The notes beneath the pieces were generated by a model that made no database searches, was not told the DNA's origin, and saw only the letters and a program-made list of their open reading frames with translations. From NCBI GenBank assembly GCA_938050045.1, contig CALLJS010000007.1, positions 1-62,021 of the forward strand: DNA of 62,021 nt, in the 5' to 3' direction. This document shows positions 46,099 to 55,755 of this stretch, one piece after another. Position 1 is the first letter of the stretch; each line of letters starts with the position of its first letter. The DNA comes from an uncultured Sphingomonadaceae bacterium (GTDB lineage Bacteria; Pseudomonadota; Alphaproteobacteria; Sphingomonadales; Sphingomonadaceae). The position numbers and the translations under genes are program-made.

Positions 46099-46782
46099 AT
46101 GAAAATTAACATTATATTTTTGCTAAAATTACTGGGCTATTCTCTATTATTTTTATTGGTTGCTGCATTATTTTATGGCGCAGGTGGATGGTATCAAGCA
46201 AGAAATGATGCAGATGGCTTGCGTCAAATAACGCAAGATATGATCGATAGTGGATTAGCTGTTGATGATTTGGGCAACAATCAATCGGGCAGCAACAGAT
46301 CAACCTATATTATTAAAGTCGAAGATCCTAATTTTCTGCACCATAAGGGTGTTGATTTCAGCACGGATGGAGCTGGCGCGACAACAATAACGCAATCCTT
46401 AGCAAAAAGATTAGCATTTACTAATTTCAAACCAGGCTATCAAAAAATTCGGCAAACGGGCTATGCCTTGGGCTTGGAAAGCAAATTAGAGAAGGATGAG
46501 ATATTTATCTTATTTCTTAACACCGCGCCAATGGGTCGATTTCCAACGGGATGGATAGAAGGCTTTCACCGTGCGGCTAAATTACAATATCGCAAAAATA
46601 CCGCCGATCTCACCGATGATGAATTTATCGAACTGATTGCTGTGCTCATTGCCCCCAGCGAATTACGGCTAGACCGAGAGAGCTCAAAACGCGATGAGCG
46701 TGTGTTGCGCATCAAAAAATTGCTTGCGGATGAATGCACACCCGATGGCCATAATGATGTCTGGTTAGAAGGCTGCGCGTAA
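46099..46782 (+). CDS. GT51 transglycosylase domain protein
   Basis: 227 residues. N-terminal membrane helix (8-28), then a GT51 core: VEDPNFLHHKGVD with the first catalytic Glu, GAGATTITQSLAKRL in place of GGSTITQQ, and LESKLEKDEIFILFLNTAPMGR. No penicillin-binding domain. Related to monofunctional MtgA that polymerises lipid II glycan strands in the periplasm. The motifs deviate from consensus, so activity is uncertain. A 10 bp tandem repeat (ATGAAAATTA, 46089-46108) duplicates the start codon; only the second ATG opens the long frame. Confidence 0.8.
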   Translation: MKINIIFLLKLLGYSLLFLLVAALFYGAGGWYQARNDADGLRQITQDMIDSGLAVDDLGNNQSGSNRSTYIIKVEDPNFLHHKGVDFSTDGAGATTITQSLAKRLAFTNFKPGYQKIRQTGYALGLESKLEKDEIFILFLNTAPMGRFPTGWIEGFHRAAKLQYRKNTADLTDDEFIELIAVLIAPSELRLDRESSKRDERVLRIKKLLADECTPDGHNDVWLEGCA

Positions 46783-46791
46783 TTCCAGCAC

Positions 46792-49032
46792 TTACTCTTT
46801 AATGTCTAAACCCGTCCAATGCGCTAAGAATGAATATATATCTGAAAATTCGGCAATCACCTTATCTGTAGGCTTACCGCTACCATGACCAGCTCGGCTC
46901 TCTATTCGAATGATTTTTGGTTTATGCCCTGTTTCAGAGGCTTGTAATGCGCTGATATATTTAAAGCTATGGCCCGGCACAACGCGATCATCGGTATCGG
47001 CCGTGGTCACGATCAAAGCAGGATATTGCACTTCTGATTTGATATTATGATATGGGGAATAATTTAACAAATTTTTGAAATCGGCTTCTTTATTTGGATA
47101 ACCATAGTCATCCACCCAATAGCGTCCCGCCGTAAAGCGATCAAAGCGCAGCATATCCATCACGCCAACCGCTGCATGTCCTGCTGCAAATAAATCAGGT
47201 CTTTGATTTGCCACCGCGCCAACCAACAAACCACCATTGGAACGACCTTCTATGGCGAGCTTACCTTTTGCGCTTATACCTTCTGAAACAAGATATTCAC
47301 CAGCGGCAATAAAATCATCGAAAACATTTTGTTTATTCTGAAGGCGACCAGCATCGTGCCATGCTTTACCATATTCTCCGCCGCCTCTAAGACTTGCCTG
47401 CGCATAAACACCACCAGATTGAAGCCATGCCATGCGCGTTGCCGAATAGCTTGGCGTCAGAGAAATGTTAAACCCGCCATAGCCATATAATAATGTGGGC
47501 GCGCCTTTGCTTAAATCTAAATCTTTATGATGAACTACAAATAGTGGAATTTTCGTACCATCTTTCGAAGGATAGAATTTCTGCGTTGTGACATAGTCTT
47601 TGGGATCAAATACTAATTTCGGTAAAGCGAAAGCAGTGCTCTTACCAGTTGCGGTGTCCAATCGATATATGGCACTGGGCTGCGTGAAGCTTGAAAAACT
47701 ATAGAATGTCTCTGAATTACCTGGTTTCCCAACAAAACCTCTGGCTGTGCCTATTTCAGTAAGATTAATTTCTCCTATTTTATTACCTTCTAAATCAACC
47801 ATAGAGGCCAAAGATTTAGCATCCTCCAAATAGGTCAATACCATATGATCGCCTACTATGCGAGCATCGGATAATGTCGCTTTGCGCTCAGCCACCACAT
47901 CGCTCCAAACGGGTTTATCCCCAGAGAGATTATCCCCAGAGAGATCAGCTTTGCTAACGCGAAGTCGCGGTGCTTTATAATCCGTAACAAAATATAATGT
48001 ATCACCTATTCCATCGATCAACCGCCAATCATTTTCAAAACCACTGATAAGTTTTTGCGGTTTCCAATCTCCCTTACCGATAGGAATGATAGAGATTTCA
48101 TATTTTTCATCCGTACCAGAGGAAGAAGTAATGATAATATAGGCATCGTCATGGGTTGTTTGCGCTCGATGACCCAACTTTGGATTATCAGGCGTAGAAT
48201 AGATGGGAATATCGGCCGATTGCGGCGTTCCCAATTTATGATAATATATGGTTTGATTGAGGTTTAATGATTGAAATGCTCCTCCTGCTTCTGGTTTAGG
48301 AAAACGTGAATAGAGAAATGCATCATTACCAAGCCAAGATATATCGCTAAATTTCACCCACTCAATTTCATCGCTCAATATTGCGCCGCTCTCAACATCC
48401 ATCACCTTTAACGTTCGCCAATCGCTACCGCCATCTTGGATGCTATAGATTAACCTCGTGCCGTCAGCCGATGGCACCCAAGCCGATAATGCCGTTGCCC
48501 CATCTGTCGTCCATGCATTGGGATCAATTAAAATGCGCCCCTCGGCATCAAGACTATCACGAACATAGAGTATTGATTGATTTTGCAAACCGTCATTGCG
48601 GGTGTAAAAATAACGCGAGCCTGCTTTGCGTGGTAATCCAAAGCGTTCATAATTGAATAATTTTTGCATCCGCTTGCTCAAAATATCGCGTCCAGAGAGC
48701 GTGCCCAAATAAGCATTGGTTGTGACATTTTGTTGCTCGACCCATTTTGCAACGTCTTCATTGACCCTTACATCATCTTCTAACCATCGATAAGGATCAG
48801 CAATATCGACACCAAATTGTATATCTATGACATCAACCGTTGCCGTGCTAGGATAGACGATGCTGACGCTTTCACTATCATCTTTAGTACCGTCACTGCG
48901 GACACCGCCATTGTGCGTATGGCTATTCAGCACATCGTCATTCTTTTGAGTCTCTTGCGCGCTCGCAATGCTTGTACAAGAAACCAATAGCGTTGCAGCT
49001 AATATTCTCGCAATCGAATTAAATATCATCAT
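46792..49032 (-). CDS. Prolyl oligopeptidase (S9A), exported
   Basis: 746 residues. Signal region with LLVSC, possibly a lipobox, or cleavage at ASA-QE. A seven-bladed propeller spans about 130-450. The catalytic domain has Ser in IEGRSNGGLLVGA (about 596), Asp in TTADTDDRVVPGHS (about 681) and His in SRAGHGSGKPTDK (about 714). YGYGGFNISLTPSYS is typical of S9A. Cleaves short peptides after proline. Two ATGs lie side by side; AGGAG fits the second better. Converges on the GT51 gene with 9 bp between. Confidence 0.93.
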   Translation of the reverse strand: MMIFNSIARILAATLLVSCTSIASAQETQKNDDVLNSHTHNGGVRSDGTKDDSESVSIVYPSTATVDVIDIQFGVDIADPYRWLEDDVRVNEDVAKWVEQQNVTTNAYLGTLSGRDILSKRMQKLFNYERFGLPRKAGSRYFYTRNDGLQNQSILYVRDSLDAEGRILIDPNAWTTDGATALSAWVPSADGTRLIYSIQDGGSDWRTLKVMDVESGAILSDEIEWVKFSDISWLGNDAFLYSRFPKPEAGGAFQSLNLNQTIYYHKLGTPQSADIPIYSTPDNPKLGHRAQTTHDDAYIIITSSSGTDEKYEISIIPIGKGDWKPQKLISGFENDWRLIDGIGDTLYFVTDYKAPRLRVSKADLSGDNLSGDKPVWSDVVAERKATLSDARIVGDHMVLTYLEDAKSLASMVDLEGNKIGEINLTEIGTARGFVGKPGNSETFYSFSSFTQPSAIYRLDTATGKSTAFALPKLVFDPKDYVTTQKFYPSKDGTKIPLFVVHHKDLDLSKGAPTLLYGYGGFNISLTPSYSATRMAWLQSGGVYAQASLRGGGEYGKAWHDAGRLQNKQNVFDDFIAAGEYLVSEGISAKGKLAIEGRSNGGLLVGAVANQRPDLFAAGHAAVGVMDMLRFDRFTAGRYWVDDYGYPNKEADFKNLLNYSPYHNIKSEVQYPALIVTTADTDDRVVPGHSFKYISALQASETGHKPKIIRIESRAGHGSGKPTDKVIAEFSDIYSFLAHWTGLDIKE

Positions 49033-49059
49033 ATTCTCCTAATTGACGCATAGAAACAA

Positions 49060-49092
49060 AATAGGCCAGAAGCGTATCGCCTCCAGCCTATT
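49060..49092 (-). terminator. Terminator of the ribosomal protein cluster
   Basis: On the minus strand AATAGGC...GCCTATT plus an inner GGAGGCG/CGCTTCT stem form a long hairpin with a 3 nt loop, followed by TTGTTTC. It lies 40 bp after rplQ and 27 bp before the prolyl oligopeptidase gene. Confidence 0.85.
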
Positions 49093-49131
49093 AATCAAAT
49101 AAAAATTTCAATAATGAGAAATTAAATTAGC

Positions 49132-49545
49132 TTATACCGCGTCTTCATCGCTCTCAACTAACCCGCTATCTTGACCCTTAGCACTCTCATCACGATCCAC
49201 CAATTCAATAACGGCCATTGCCGCAGCATCGCTAGCGCGATAGCCTGCTTTAATGACGCGGGCATAACCGCCTTGACGATCCGCATAACGTTCCGCCAAT
49301 ATATCGAATAATTTTTTAACCTGTGCCTCATCCATAACGCGGCTCATAGCGAGGCGGCGATTTGAAAGCCCCCCTTTTTTAGCAAGAGTAATCAATTTCT
49401 CAATATAAGGGCGCAATTCTTTCGCCTTAGATACGGTGGTTTTGATTTGTTCATGCTTAATCAAAGAAGCTGACATGTTGCGCAATAATGCCGCGCGATG
49501 CGAGCTGGTTCTTTGTAATTTTCTTTGGCCCATTTTATGGCGCAT
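49132..49545 (-). CDS. rplQ: 50S ribosomal protein L17
   Basis: 137 residues from ATG 49545 ([20 protein letters not shown]); longer frames start in the rpoA-rplQ gap. Slightly longer than the E. coli protein owing to an acidic Ser/Asp/Glu tail. Last gene of the cluster, about 100 bp after rpoA. Confidence 0.97.
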   Translation of the reverse strand: MRHKMGQRKLQRTSSHRAALLRNMSASLIKHEQIKTTVSKAKELRPYIEKLITLAKKGGLSNRRLAMSRVMDEAQVKKLFDILAERYADRQGGYARVIKAGYRASDAAAMAVIELVDRDESAKGQDSGLVESDEDAV

Positions 49546-49643
49546 AATCTTTATCCTTCGTTCGGATCGCGTCCGTATAATGCACATTGCATTGGTTACG
49601 CGATACTGGCGGTGAAGATAGGGTCACCGCCTTACCCTTCATT

Positions 49644-50699
49644 CTACCCTAATAGCTCTTGTTCAAGCTTCTTGGCCATTTCTTCTATGTTTTCGGGCGG
49701 CCATCCTGGGATGTCCATACCTAAACGCAGACCCATGGATGATAATACTTCTTTTATTTCATTCAACGATTTGCGACCAAAATTAGGTGTACGTAACATT
49801 TCTGCTTCGGTTTTTTGTACCAAATCGCCAATATAGATAATATTGTCGTTCTTGAGGCAATTTGCGCTGCGAACAGAAAGCTCCAATTCGTCTACTTTCT
49901 TCAGCAAATAACGGTTCAATTGATTTGCATCTGATTCCTCTGCTTCGGCGACGGTCTGACCAATCGGCCCAGAAGAAGCAGCCATAGATTCTTCGAAATA
50001 TACAAATATTTGAAGCTGGTCTTGCAAAATGCGAGCTGCATAAGCGACAGCATCTTCGGGCGTTACCGTGCCATCGGTTTCAATGGTCAAAGATAATTTA
50101 TCATAGTCAAGTTCTTGACCTACGCGCGCATTGTCAACTTTATAAGCAACCTGCCGAACAGGAGAATAAAGCGAATCGACTGGGATTAAACCAATGGGAG
50201 CATCCGCTGGGCGGTTCGCAACTGCTGGAACATAACCTTTACCAATATCAGCGGTAATTTCCATATTCAGAGTAGCATCTTCATCCAGATGACAAATAAC
50301 CAAATCAGGGTTCATTACCTCAATATCACCGCTAACAGCAATATCGCCTGCCTTAACAGGGCCAGGGCCAGTTGCAGAAAGCTGCAAACGACGTGGGCCT
50401 TCGCCTTCCATTTTTAATGAGACTTGTTTGATGTTCAAGACAACATCCGTAATATCTTCGCGAACGCCAGCAAGCGATGAAAATTCATGCAAAACATTTT
50501 CGATTTTAATCGAGGTAATTGCTGCACCTTGCAAAGATGAGAGCAAAACGCGGCGGAGCGCATTACCCAAAGTCAAACCATATCCACGCTCAAGAGGTTC
50601 TGCAACAAATGTTGCCTTACGTGTTGGATCGCCGCCCGCTTTTAATTCAAGCGAATTTGGCTTTTTTAATTCCTGCCAGTTCTTCATGTTGACTGTCAT
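49644..50699 (-). CDS. rpoA: RNA polymerase alpha subunit
   Basis: 351 residues. The N-terminal domain (to about 235) carries [22 protein letters not shown] and dimerises. After a linker, the C-terminal domain (about 265-330) has [15 protein letters not shown] and [23 protein letters not shown] for UP-element and activator contact. The extension past the C-terminal domain ([18 protein letters not shown]) is usual in alphaproteobacteria. Preceded by AGGGGAAG. Confidence 0.98.
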   Translation of the reverse strand: MTVNMKNWQELKKPNSLELKAGGDPTRKATFVAEPLERGYGLTLGNALRRVLLSSLQGAAITSIKIENVLHEFSSLAGVREDITDVVLNIKQVSLKMEGEGPRRLQLSATGPGPVKAGDIAVSGDIEVMNPDLVICHLDEDATLNMEITADIGKGYVPAVANRPADAPIGLIPVDSLYSPVRQVAYKVDNARVGQELDYDKLSLTIETDGTVTPEDAVAYAARILQDQLQIFVYFEESMAASSGPIGQTVAEAEESDANQLNRYLLKKVDELELSVRSANCLKNDNIIYIGDLVQKTEAEMLRTPNFGRKSLNEIKEVLSSMGLRLGMDIPGWPPENIEEMAKKLEQELLG

Positions 50700-50797
50700 G
50701 GACTTCCCCTATGTATTTGGCGGAACTGAAAATTGGCGCCATTCAGATCGGCCGGTAAAAACAAATATGGCCGCCAAGCCATATCGTGTGATTCAGC

Positions 50798-51187
50798 TTA
50801 AACGCGACGTCTTTTCGACGGGCGCACACCGTTGTGCGGTATAGGTGTTACATCACGAATAGATGTAATCGTAAAGCCAACTGCTTGAAGAGCGCGTAGC
50901 GCAGACTCGCGGCCAGAGCCGGGGCCTTTCACTTCTACTTCCAAAGTGCGTACACCATGGTCGGCTGCTTTTTTGCCAGCATCTTCTGCAGCAACCTGCG
51001 CTGCATAAGGTGTTGATTTACGAGATCCTTTGAAACCCATATGCCCAGCAGAGGACCAGCTAATTGCATTGCCCTGTGCATCGGTGATTGTGACCATCGT
51101 ATTGTTAAAGGTGGCGTTCACATGTGCGACGCCTGATGATATATTTTTACGCTCTCGCCGCTTAATGCGTTGTGGTTCGCGTGCCAT
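50798..51187 (-). CDS. rpsK: 30S ribosomal protein S11
   Basis: 129 residues, same length as in E. coli. [22 protein letters not shown] and the ending [16 protein letters not shown] are diagnostic. Lines the platform of the small subunit at the mRNA exit. 63 bp after rpsM. Confidence 0.98.
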   Translation of the reverse strand: MAREPQRIKRRERKNISSGVAHVNATFNNTMVTITDAQGNAISWSSAGHMGFKGSRKSTPYAAQVAAEDAGKKAADHGVRTLEVEVKGPGSGRESALRALQAVGFTITSIRDVTPIPHNGVRPSKRRRV

Positions 51188-51250
51188 TGTTAAATTCCTA
51201 CTATAAAAATCTGGAAATATACTCGATCGGACAATATCCGGCGAGCAAGA

Positions 51251-51619
51251 TTATTTCTTCTTACCAGCGATTGGTTTTGCTTTACCTTTGCGAGTACGCG
51301 CATTGGTATGCGTGCGCTGTCCACGAACAGGAAGGCCTTTACGGTGGCGCAGGCCACGGTAACAAGCTAGATCCATAAGACGCTTGATGTTCATTGCTGT
51401 ATTACGGCGCAAATCGCCCTCTACAGTATGATCTTCATCAATGGCTTCACGAATTTGCAAAACTTCTTGATCGGTCAAATCTTGAACGCGGCGGCTATGA
51501 TCAATGCCAACCTTATCCGCAATTTCAAGGGCCTTAGTACGGCCGATTCCATGAATATATGTAAGCGATATTATTACCCGCTTATTTGTAGGGATATTGA
51601 CCCCAGCGATACGTGCCAC
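51251..51619 (-). CDS. rpsM: 30S ribosomal protein S13
   Basis: 122 residues. [25 protein letters not shown] at the N-terminus, [28 protein letters not shown] at the C-terminus. Contacts the head of 16S rRNA and tRNA. First gene after the 247 bp gap that follows the SRPBCC-like gene, so a promoter may lie just upstream. Confidence 0.98.
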   Translation of the reverse strand: MARIAGVNIPTNKRVIISLTYIHGIGRTKALEIADKVGIDHSRRVQDLTDQEVLQIREAIDEDHTVEGDLRRNTAMNIKRLMDLACYRGLRHRKGLPVRGQRTHTNARTRKGKAKPIAGKKK

Positions 51620-51662
51620 TTAATTATAACTCCTGCTCCACAAAATAGACGGAATTGACTAT

Positions 51663-51699
51663 TTTATCTCAACGCTTTGTATTTATCTCAACGCTTTGT
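51663..51699. repeat. 18 bp tandem duplication upstream of rpsM
   Basis: TTTATCTCAACGCTTTGT occurs at 51663-51680 and again at 51682-51699, one base apart, in the rpsM leader 44 bp before the start codon. On the minus strand it reads ACAAAGCGTTGAGATAAA twice. It may duplicate a promoter or leader element. Confidence 0.8.
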
Positions 51700-51866
51700 C
51701 GGTTCAAAATGCACAAAACCAGCTTACGCAAAAAGAGCGTTGCTGGTTGTATGATTGCTGAATATAGCAGCCCTTAAGCTGAGTCGCCTTTACTGTCAAG
51801 ACAACTATTAAGATTCGTTAATAATCATGCAAAATCTAAAAAGAATAGAAGCATTATAATCGAATT

Positions 51867-52601
51867 TTACCTTTCTCTTCTAATCTCACCATCCTCACTT
51901 TTATTATCTTCCGTGCCTATCTCGTCAGCATCTGATGATAGTTCAACTATGCCTTTATCAACAACCAATAATTCTGATTTGTCACTATCAGTCGAAACAG
52001 TATCAGCCGACTCTAAGACAGGGCCTATTAATTTTACTAAATTGCCAAATTGCTCGCCCATTACAGCATCAATCGAAGGGGCAATTTTGGTAACCTCAAA
52101 GCGCATATAACCGCCGACTACATATAAAAAACTAAGCTTGCTTGTTCCATCTCCATTAGCTTTGATAGCAATGGTAAAAGTTCCGTTTACGGCTTCGGAT
52201 TGCAAAGGGCCAAGTGCCCCTAACATCCGCAAGCTTCTGGCGCGATCAATATGAATGATCCGCATATGCTCTACTGCACCCGCATCATTTATCTCGCCAT
52301 TTTTTTCTGTTTTCAACAGCTCACAAAAACATCCATCTATTTTTGCTTCAAGATAGAAATTCTCAGCATTGCCAGACCAGCTATGATCGCTGCTCCACCA
52401 GCGATTGGGCACGATTAATTTACGCCATATTTCCTCTGGCTCGGCTGCAACATCAGCAATATGAAATACAGCAAATCCAGTATCGGATTGAGAACTAACC
52501 TTTGCCACGGCCGCATTGGGCGATAAAAACAACACCGCTAACATAATATAGACGGGACAATATAGCTTGGTAAGTGAATGAGTTTTATTAAATATAGACA
52601 T
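51867..52601 (-). CDS. Exported SRPBCC-like protein in the ribosomal cluster
   Basis: 244 residues. Signal peptide (hydrophobic 15-31, end near AVA-KV). The mature part resembles an SRPBCC/START-type domain: AAEPEEIWRKLIVPNRWWSSDHSW, FYLEAKIDGCFCELL, MRIIHIDRARSLRMLG and a closing amphipathic helix, followed by an acidic Ser/Asp/Glu tail of about 45 residues. Such domains bind hydrophobic ligands. It lies between adk and rpsM, where no ribosomal gene is missing, and looks like an inserted gene on the same strand. Confidence 0.75.
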   Translation of the reverse strand: MSIFNKTHSLTKLYCPVYIMLAVLFLSPNAAVAKVSSQSDTGFAVFHIADVAAEPEEIWRKLIVPNRWWSSDHSWSGNAENFYLEAKIDGCFCELLKTEKNGEINDAGAVEHMRIIHIDRARSLRMLGALGPLQSEAVNGTFTIAIKANGDGTSKLSFLYVVGGYMRFEVTKIAPSIDAVMGEQFGNLVKLIGPVLESADTVSTDSDKSELLVVDKGIVELSSDADEIGTEDNKSEDGEIRRER

Positions 52602-52662
52602 GAGACAATCTTAGCGCATTATAATTGGTAACGCCAGATACAGGATAAAATAACTTTATGAA

Positions 52663-53307
52663 TTACGATAATATAGCATTCAACGCATCAGCGACTTCAT
52701 TTATATCGCCCATGCCATCAACGCGCGATACGATATTACGATCTTCATATATCGGTAATATAGGCGCTGTTTTACCCCGATATTCCTCCATACGGGTACG
52801 CACCGTTTCTTCATTATCATCGGGACGACGCTTAAACGCGCTATTGCCACATATATCACAGACGCCTTCTTTTGAGGGTTTTTTGTGACGATCATGATAG
52901 CCTTCATTACAACTTGTGCATGCATAGCGGCCCGTAATGCGGTCAACCAATGCATCTTCATCCACCGATAATTCGATCACATGGTTCAATGTACGACCAC
53001 GCTTTGATAAAATTTCATCTAATGAATGAGCCTGCGCTGCTGTGCGGGGATAGCCGTCAAAAATAATGCCTTTATTAGGCCCTAATTCATCCAAACGATC
53101 CCCAATAATTCCAGAGACTATCTCATCGGACACAAGCTCTCCTGCATCCATAACGGCTTTCGCTTTTTTGCCGACCTCTGTTTGTGCTTTAACAGCAGCA
53201 CGCAGCATATCACCCGTAGAGAGTTGAGCCATATCAAACTTATCTTCCAGCAAACCTGCCTGCGTTCCCTTGCCCGCTCCGGGAGGCCCTAAAAGAATGA
53301 TGTTCAT
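52663..53307 (-). CDS. adk: Adenylate kinase
   Basis: 214 residues. P-loop GPPGAGKGTQ (residues 7-16), DGYPRT and the long LID domain. The LID holds four cysteines, CTSC near 130 and CDIC near 150, forming the zinc-binding type of LID that many bacteria have and E. coli lacks. Interconverts AMP, ATP and ADP. Follows secY by 41 bp, the usual order. Confidence 0.96.
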   Translation of the reverse strand: MNIILLGPPGAGKGTQAGLLEDKFDMAQLSTGDMLRAAVKAQTEVGKKAKAVMDAGELVSDEIVSGIIGDRLDELGPNKGIIFDGYPRTAAQAHSLDEILSKRGRTLNHVIELSVDEDALVDRITGRYACTSCNEGYHDRHKKPSKEGVCDICGNSAFKRRPDDNEETVRTRMEEYRGKTAPILPIYEDRNIVSRVDGMGDINEVADALNAILS

Positions 53308-53348
53308 ATCAACCCCTAAATAATTATATTTTAACAGCTAGTGCCCGT

Positions 53349-54728
53349 TTAGTTGCGCGATTTCTTGCCGCGCAGCTTAGATTTTTTCATTAAATCACCA
53401 TATTGGTGTGCTAATAAATGGCTTTGAATTTGCGAAACGGTATCGATGGTAACGTTGACCACAATCAGCAAGCTGGTACCGCCGAGTACAAAGAATTGGC
53501 TCTGCCCTGTGGTGCCCATCACATAATCGGGCAACAAACATACGAATGTTAAATAGGCTGCGCCCAGAACTGTGATTCGGGTAAGAACATAATCAAGATA
53601 TGTTTCGGTATTTTTACCGGGACGAATACCAGGAACAAAACCACCCGCTTTTTTCAGATTATCGGATGTTTCCTCTGGGTTAAATACAACCGCTGTATAA
53701 AAGAAACAGAAGAAGATAATACCAAGCCCATAAAGTAACAAATAAACAGGCTGCCCATGCTGCAGATATTGGTTGAGTGTAATGACAAAATCACCAGCAC
53801 TATTATCGCCAGCGACATTTTGACCACCAAGCTGTGTCAAAGTGATAGGAAGCAACAATAATGATGACGCAAAAATCGGTGGGATAACGCCCGCTGTGTT
53901 AATTTTGAGCGGCAGATGCGAGCGATCGGCTTGCATAACACCGCGCTGCGTTGCGCGTTTTGGATATTGAATCAACACGCGGCGCTGCGCGCGTTCCATA
54001 TAACAAATGAGCAAGATTAAGCATATGAACATCACCAAAAAGCCCATAGCGAACAGGCCGCTAATAGAGCCTTTAGCAGTACCATCAAGCATAGTGCCAA
54101 CCAAACGCGGCATTTGTGCGACGATGCCTGCCATAATGATAAGCGATATACCATTACCAATGCCGCGCGCTGTAATTTGCTCACCCAGCCACATGAGGAA
54201 TAATGTGCCGCCAATCAGGCTAATCGTTGCGACTATTCGGAACAATAGTCCTGGCTCTACAACGGCCTGAATACCGCTCGAAGCTACCAAAGATTCTAAT
54301 CCAGCAGCCAAGAAATAACCTTGGATAGCGGTCAAAAACACTGTGCCATAGCGCGTATATTGATTTAGTTTTTTACGGCCAGATTCGCCTTCTTTTTTAA
54401 TCGCTGCCAATGTTGGGTTAAGCGACGCAGCCAATTGAATAACAATCGAGGCCGTAATATAAGGCATAACGCCAAGCGCGATTAAACTCATCCGTTCAAG
54501 GCTTCCGCCAGAAAATGTGTTCAAATAGTCTAGCACGCCGCCCGATCCAGCTTGCTGATAGAGCAAGGCTTGTGCAACGGGATCAACCCCAGGAAGCGGC
54601 ACAAAGCTCAATAGACGGAAAATTATCAAAGCACCCAAAGTAAACCAGATGCGGTTTTTCAAATCCGTAGCTTTTCCAAAATTTGAAAAGCTAACACCAG
54701 CAGCCATTTTCTCGGCATTAGAAGCCAT
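53349..54728 (-). CDS. secY: Protein translocase subunit SecY
   Basis: 459 residues from ATG 54728 (MASNAEKMAAGVSFSNFGKAT). Ten membrane helices. Helix 2 region GGSLERMSLIALGVMPYITASIVIQL and the ending YGDLMKKSKLRGKKSRN are typical. It forms the SecYEG channel. Start separated from rplO by more than 200 bp that contain a stem-loop. Confidence 0.96.
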   Translation of the reverse strand: MASNAEKMAAGVSFSNFGKATDLKNRIWFTLGALIIFRLLSFVPLPGVDPVAQALLYQQAGSGGVLDYLNTFSGGSLERMSLIALGVMPYITASIVIQLAASLNPTLAAIKKEGESGRKKLNQYTRYGTVFLTAIQGYFLAAGLESLVASSGIQAVVEPGLLFRIVATISLIGGTLFLMWLGEQITARGIGNGISLIIMAGIVAQMPRLVGTMLDGTAKGSISGLFAMGFLVMFICLILLICYMERAQRRVLIQYPKRATQRGVMQADRSHLPLKINTAGVIPPIFASSLLLLPITLTQLGGQNVAGDNSAGDFVITLNQYLQHGQPVYLLLYGLGIIFFCFFYTAVVFNPEETSDNLKKAGGFVPGIRPGKNTETYLDYVLTRITVLGAAYLTFVCLLPDYVMGTTGQSQFFVLGGTSLLIVVNVTIDTVSQIQSHLLAHQYGDLMKKSKLRGKKSRN

Positions 54729-54853
54729 CGTGTCTAAATCCTTCTTCTTAACTCTATCCAAACAGATAATTGCTTAGAACTTATAGTCTCTTAATCGCAT
54801 TGGGCATCTATGCCAAATATTATTATGGCCTAACATAGGCTGCTCTCATAACA

Positions 54854-54885
54854 AACCCCGCAAGCCCTATATGGGTAGCGGGGTT
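54854..54885 (-). terminator. Stem-loop between rplO and secY
   Basis: AACCCCGC and GCGGGGTT pair over 8 bp, with further pairing in the 16 nt interior (CCC...GGG). On the minus strand TTTGTTATG follows. It may partially terminate the upstream ribosomal transcript or protect its 3' end. Confidence 0.6.
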
Positions 54886-54954
54886 GATATGACAAGTTAT
54901 AAATCTTGCCCAAACATTAAATGACGCCGCTTAGCCGCCGTATAATGCTTTTAT

Positions 54955-55497
54955 TTATTTTTTAGTCGTTTTCGCAGCGCGCTTTTTGGCCATTGCTTCT
55001 TTTTTAGCAGCATTTACTCCTGCCGCTTTGGCCGAAGCTTTGCTCACTATTTCCACTGCGCCACCCGCTTTTTCAACGGCCGCTACCGCAGCTTTTGAAG
55101 CACCAGCTACGCTGATATTGAGCTTGGATGTGACTTCGCCTTTAGCCAGCAAACGTACGCCATCTTTACCGCCGCGTGTTAAACCAACAGCGTTTAATGC
55201 TGCTTGGTCAATTGCTTTTTTGGCATCCAATTTTTTCGCATCGATGAATTTTTGGATCATCCCCAAATTCACTTCAGCATAATCTTTGCCAAAAGGATTA
55301 TTAAAACCGCGCTTCGGAATACGCATATGAAGGGGCATTTGACCGCCTTCAAAGCCTTTAATGGCTACACCGCTACGGCTCTTTTGGCCTTTTTGACCAC
55401 GACCAGATGTTTTGCCTTTACCCGAACCAATGCCACGTCCAACGCGCATTTTACGGTGACGCGCGCCTTCATTATCTTTAATTTCATTCAATTTCAT
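54955..55497 (-). CDS. rplO: 50S ribosomal protein L15
   Basis: 180 residues against 144 in E. coli. Conserved N-terminus [22 protein letters not shown] and [15 protein letters not shown]. The last 35 residues form a Lys/Ala tail. Lies 76 bp after rpmD. Confidence 0.97.
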   Translation of the reverse strand: MKLNEIKDNEGARHRKMRVGRGIGSGKGKTSGRGQKGQKSRSGVAIKGFEGGQMPLHMRIPKRGFNNPFGKDYAEVNLGMIQKFIDAKKLDAKKAIDQAALNAVGLTRGGKDGVRLLAKGEVTSKLNISVAGASKAAVAAVEKAGGAVEIVSKASAKAAGVNAAKKEAMAKKRAAKTTKK

Positions 55498-55573
55498 TCT
55501 GCACTCGCTTTCGCTTTTTTCGCGCTAATATCGCATTTTATTTGAAAATGGGAACAATATGTCCCCATCTTTA

Positions 55574-55750
55574 TCACTCTACCACCTGCACCATATGACG
55601 GACTTTTTGGATCATACCACGGACTTCCGCCGTATCTTCCAATTCTACCACACGGTGCATTTTATTAAGGCCCAAACCAATCAAAGTTTTTTGTTGGCGT
55701 TCAGGACGACGAATGGGTGACCCCGTTTGTTTAATCTTAATCTTGGCCAT
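55574..55750 (-). CDS. rpmD: 50S ribosomal protein L30
   Basis: 58 residues, translated by hand from ATG 55750: it begins [15 protein letters not shown], contains [15 protein letters not shown] and ends VRHMVQVVE. Almost the E. coli length (59). Its start lies 5 bp after rpsE stops, in the standard rpsE-rpmD-rplO order. Small size makes it easy to miss. Confidence 0.96.
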   Translation of the reverse strand: MAKIKIKQTGSPIRRPERQQKTLIGLGLNKMHRVVELEDTAEVRGMIQKVRHMVQVVE

Positions 55751-55755
55751 TATGA

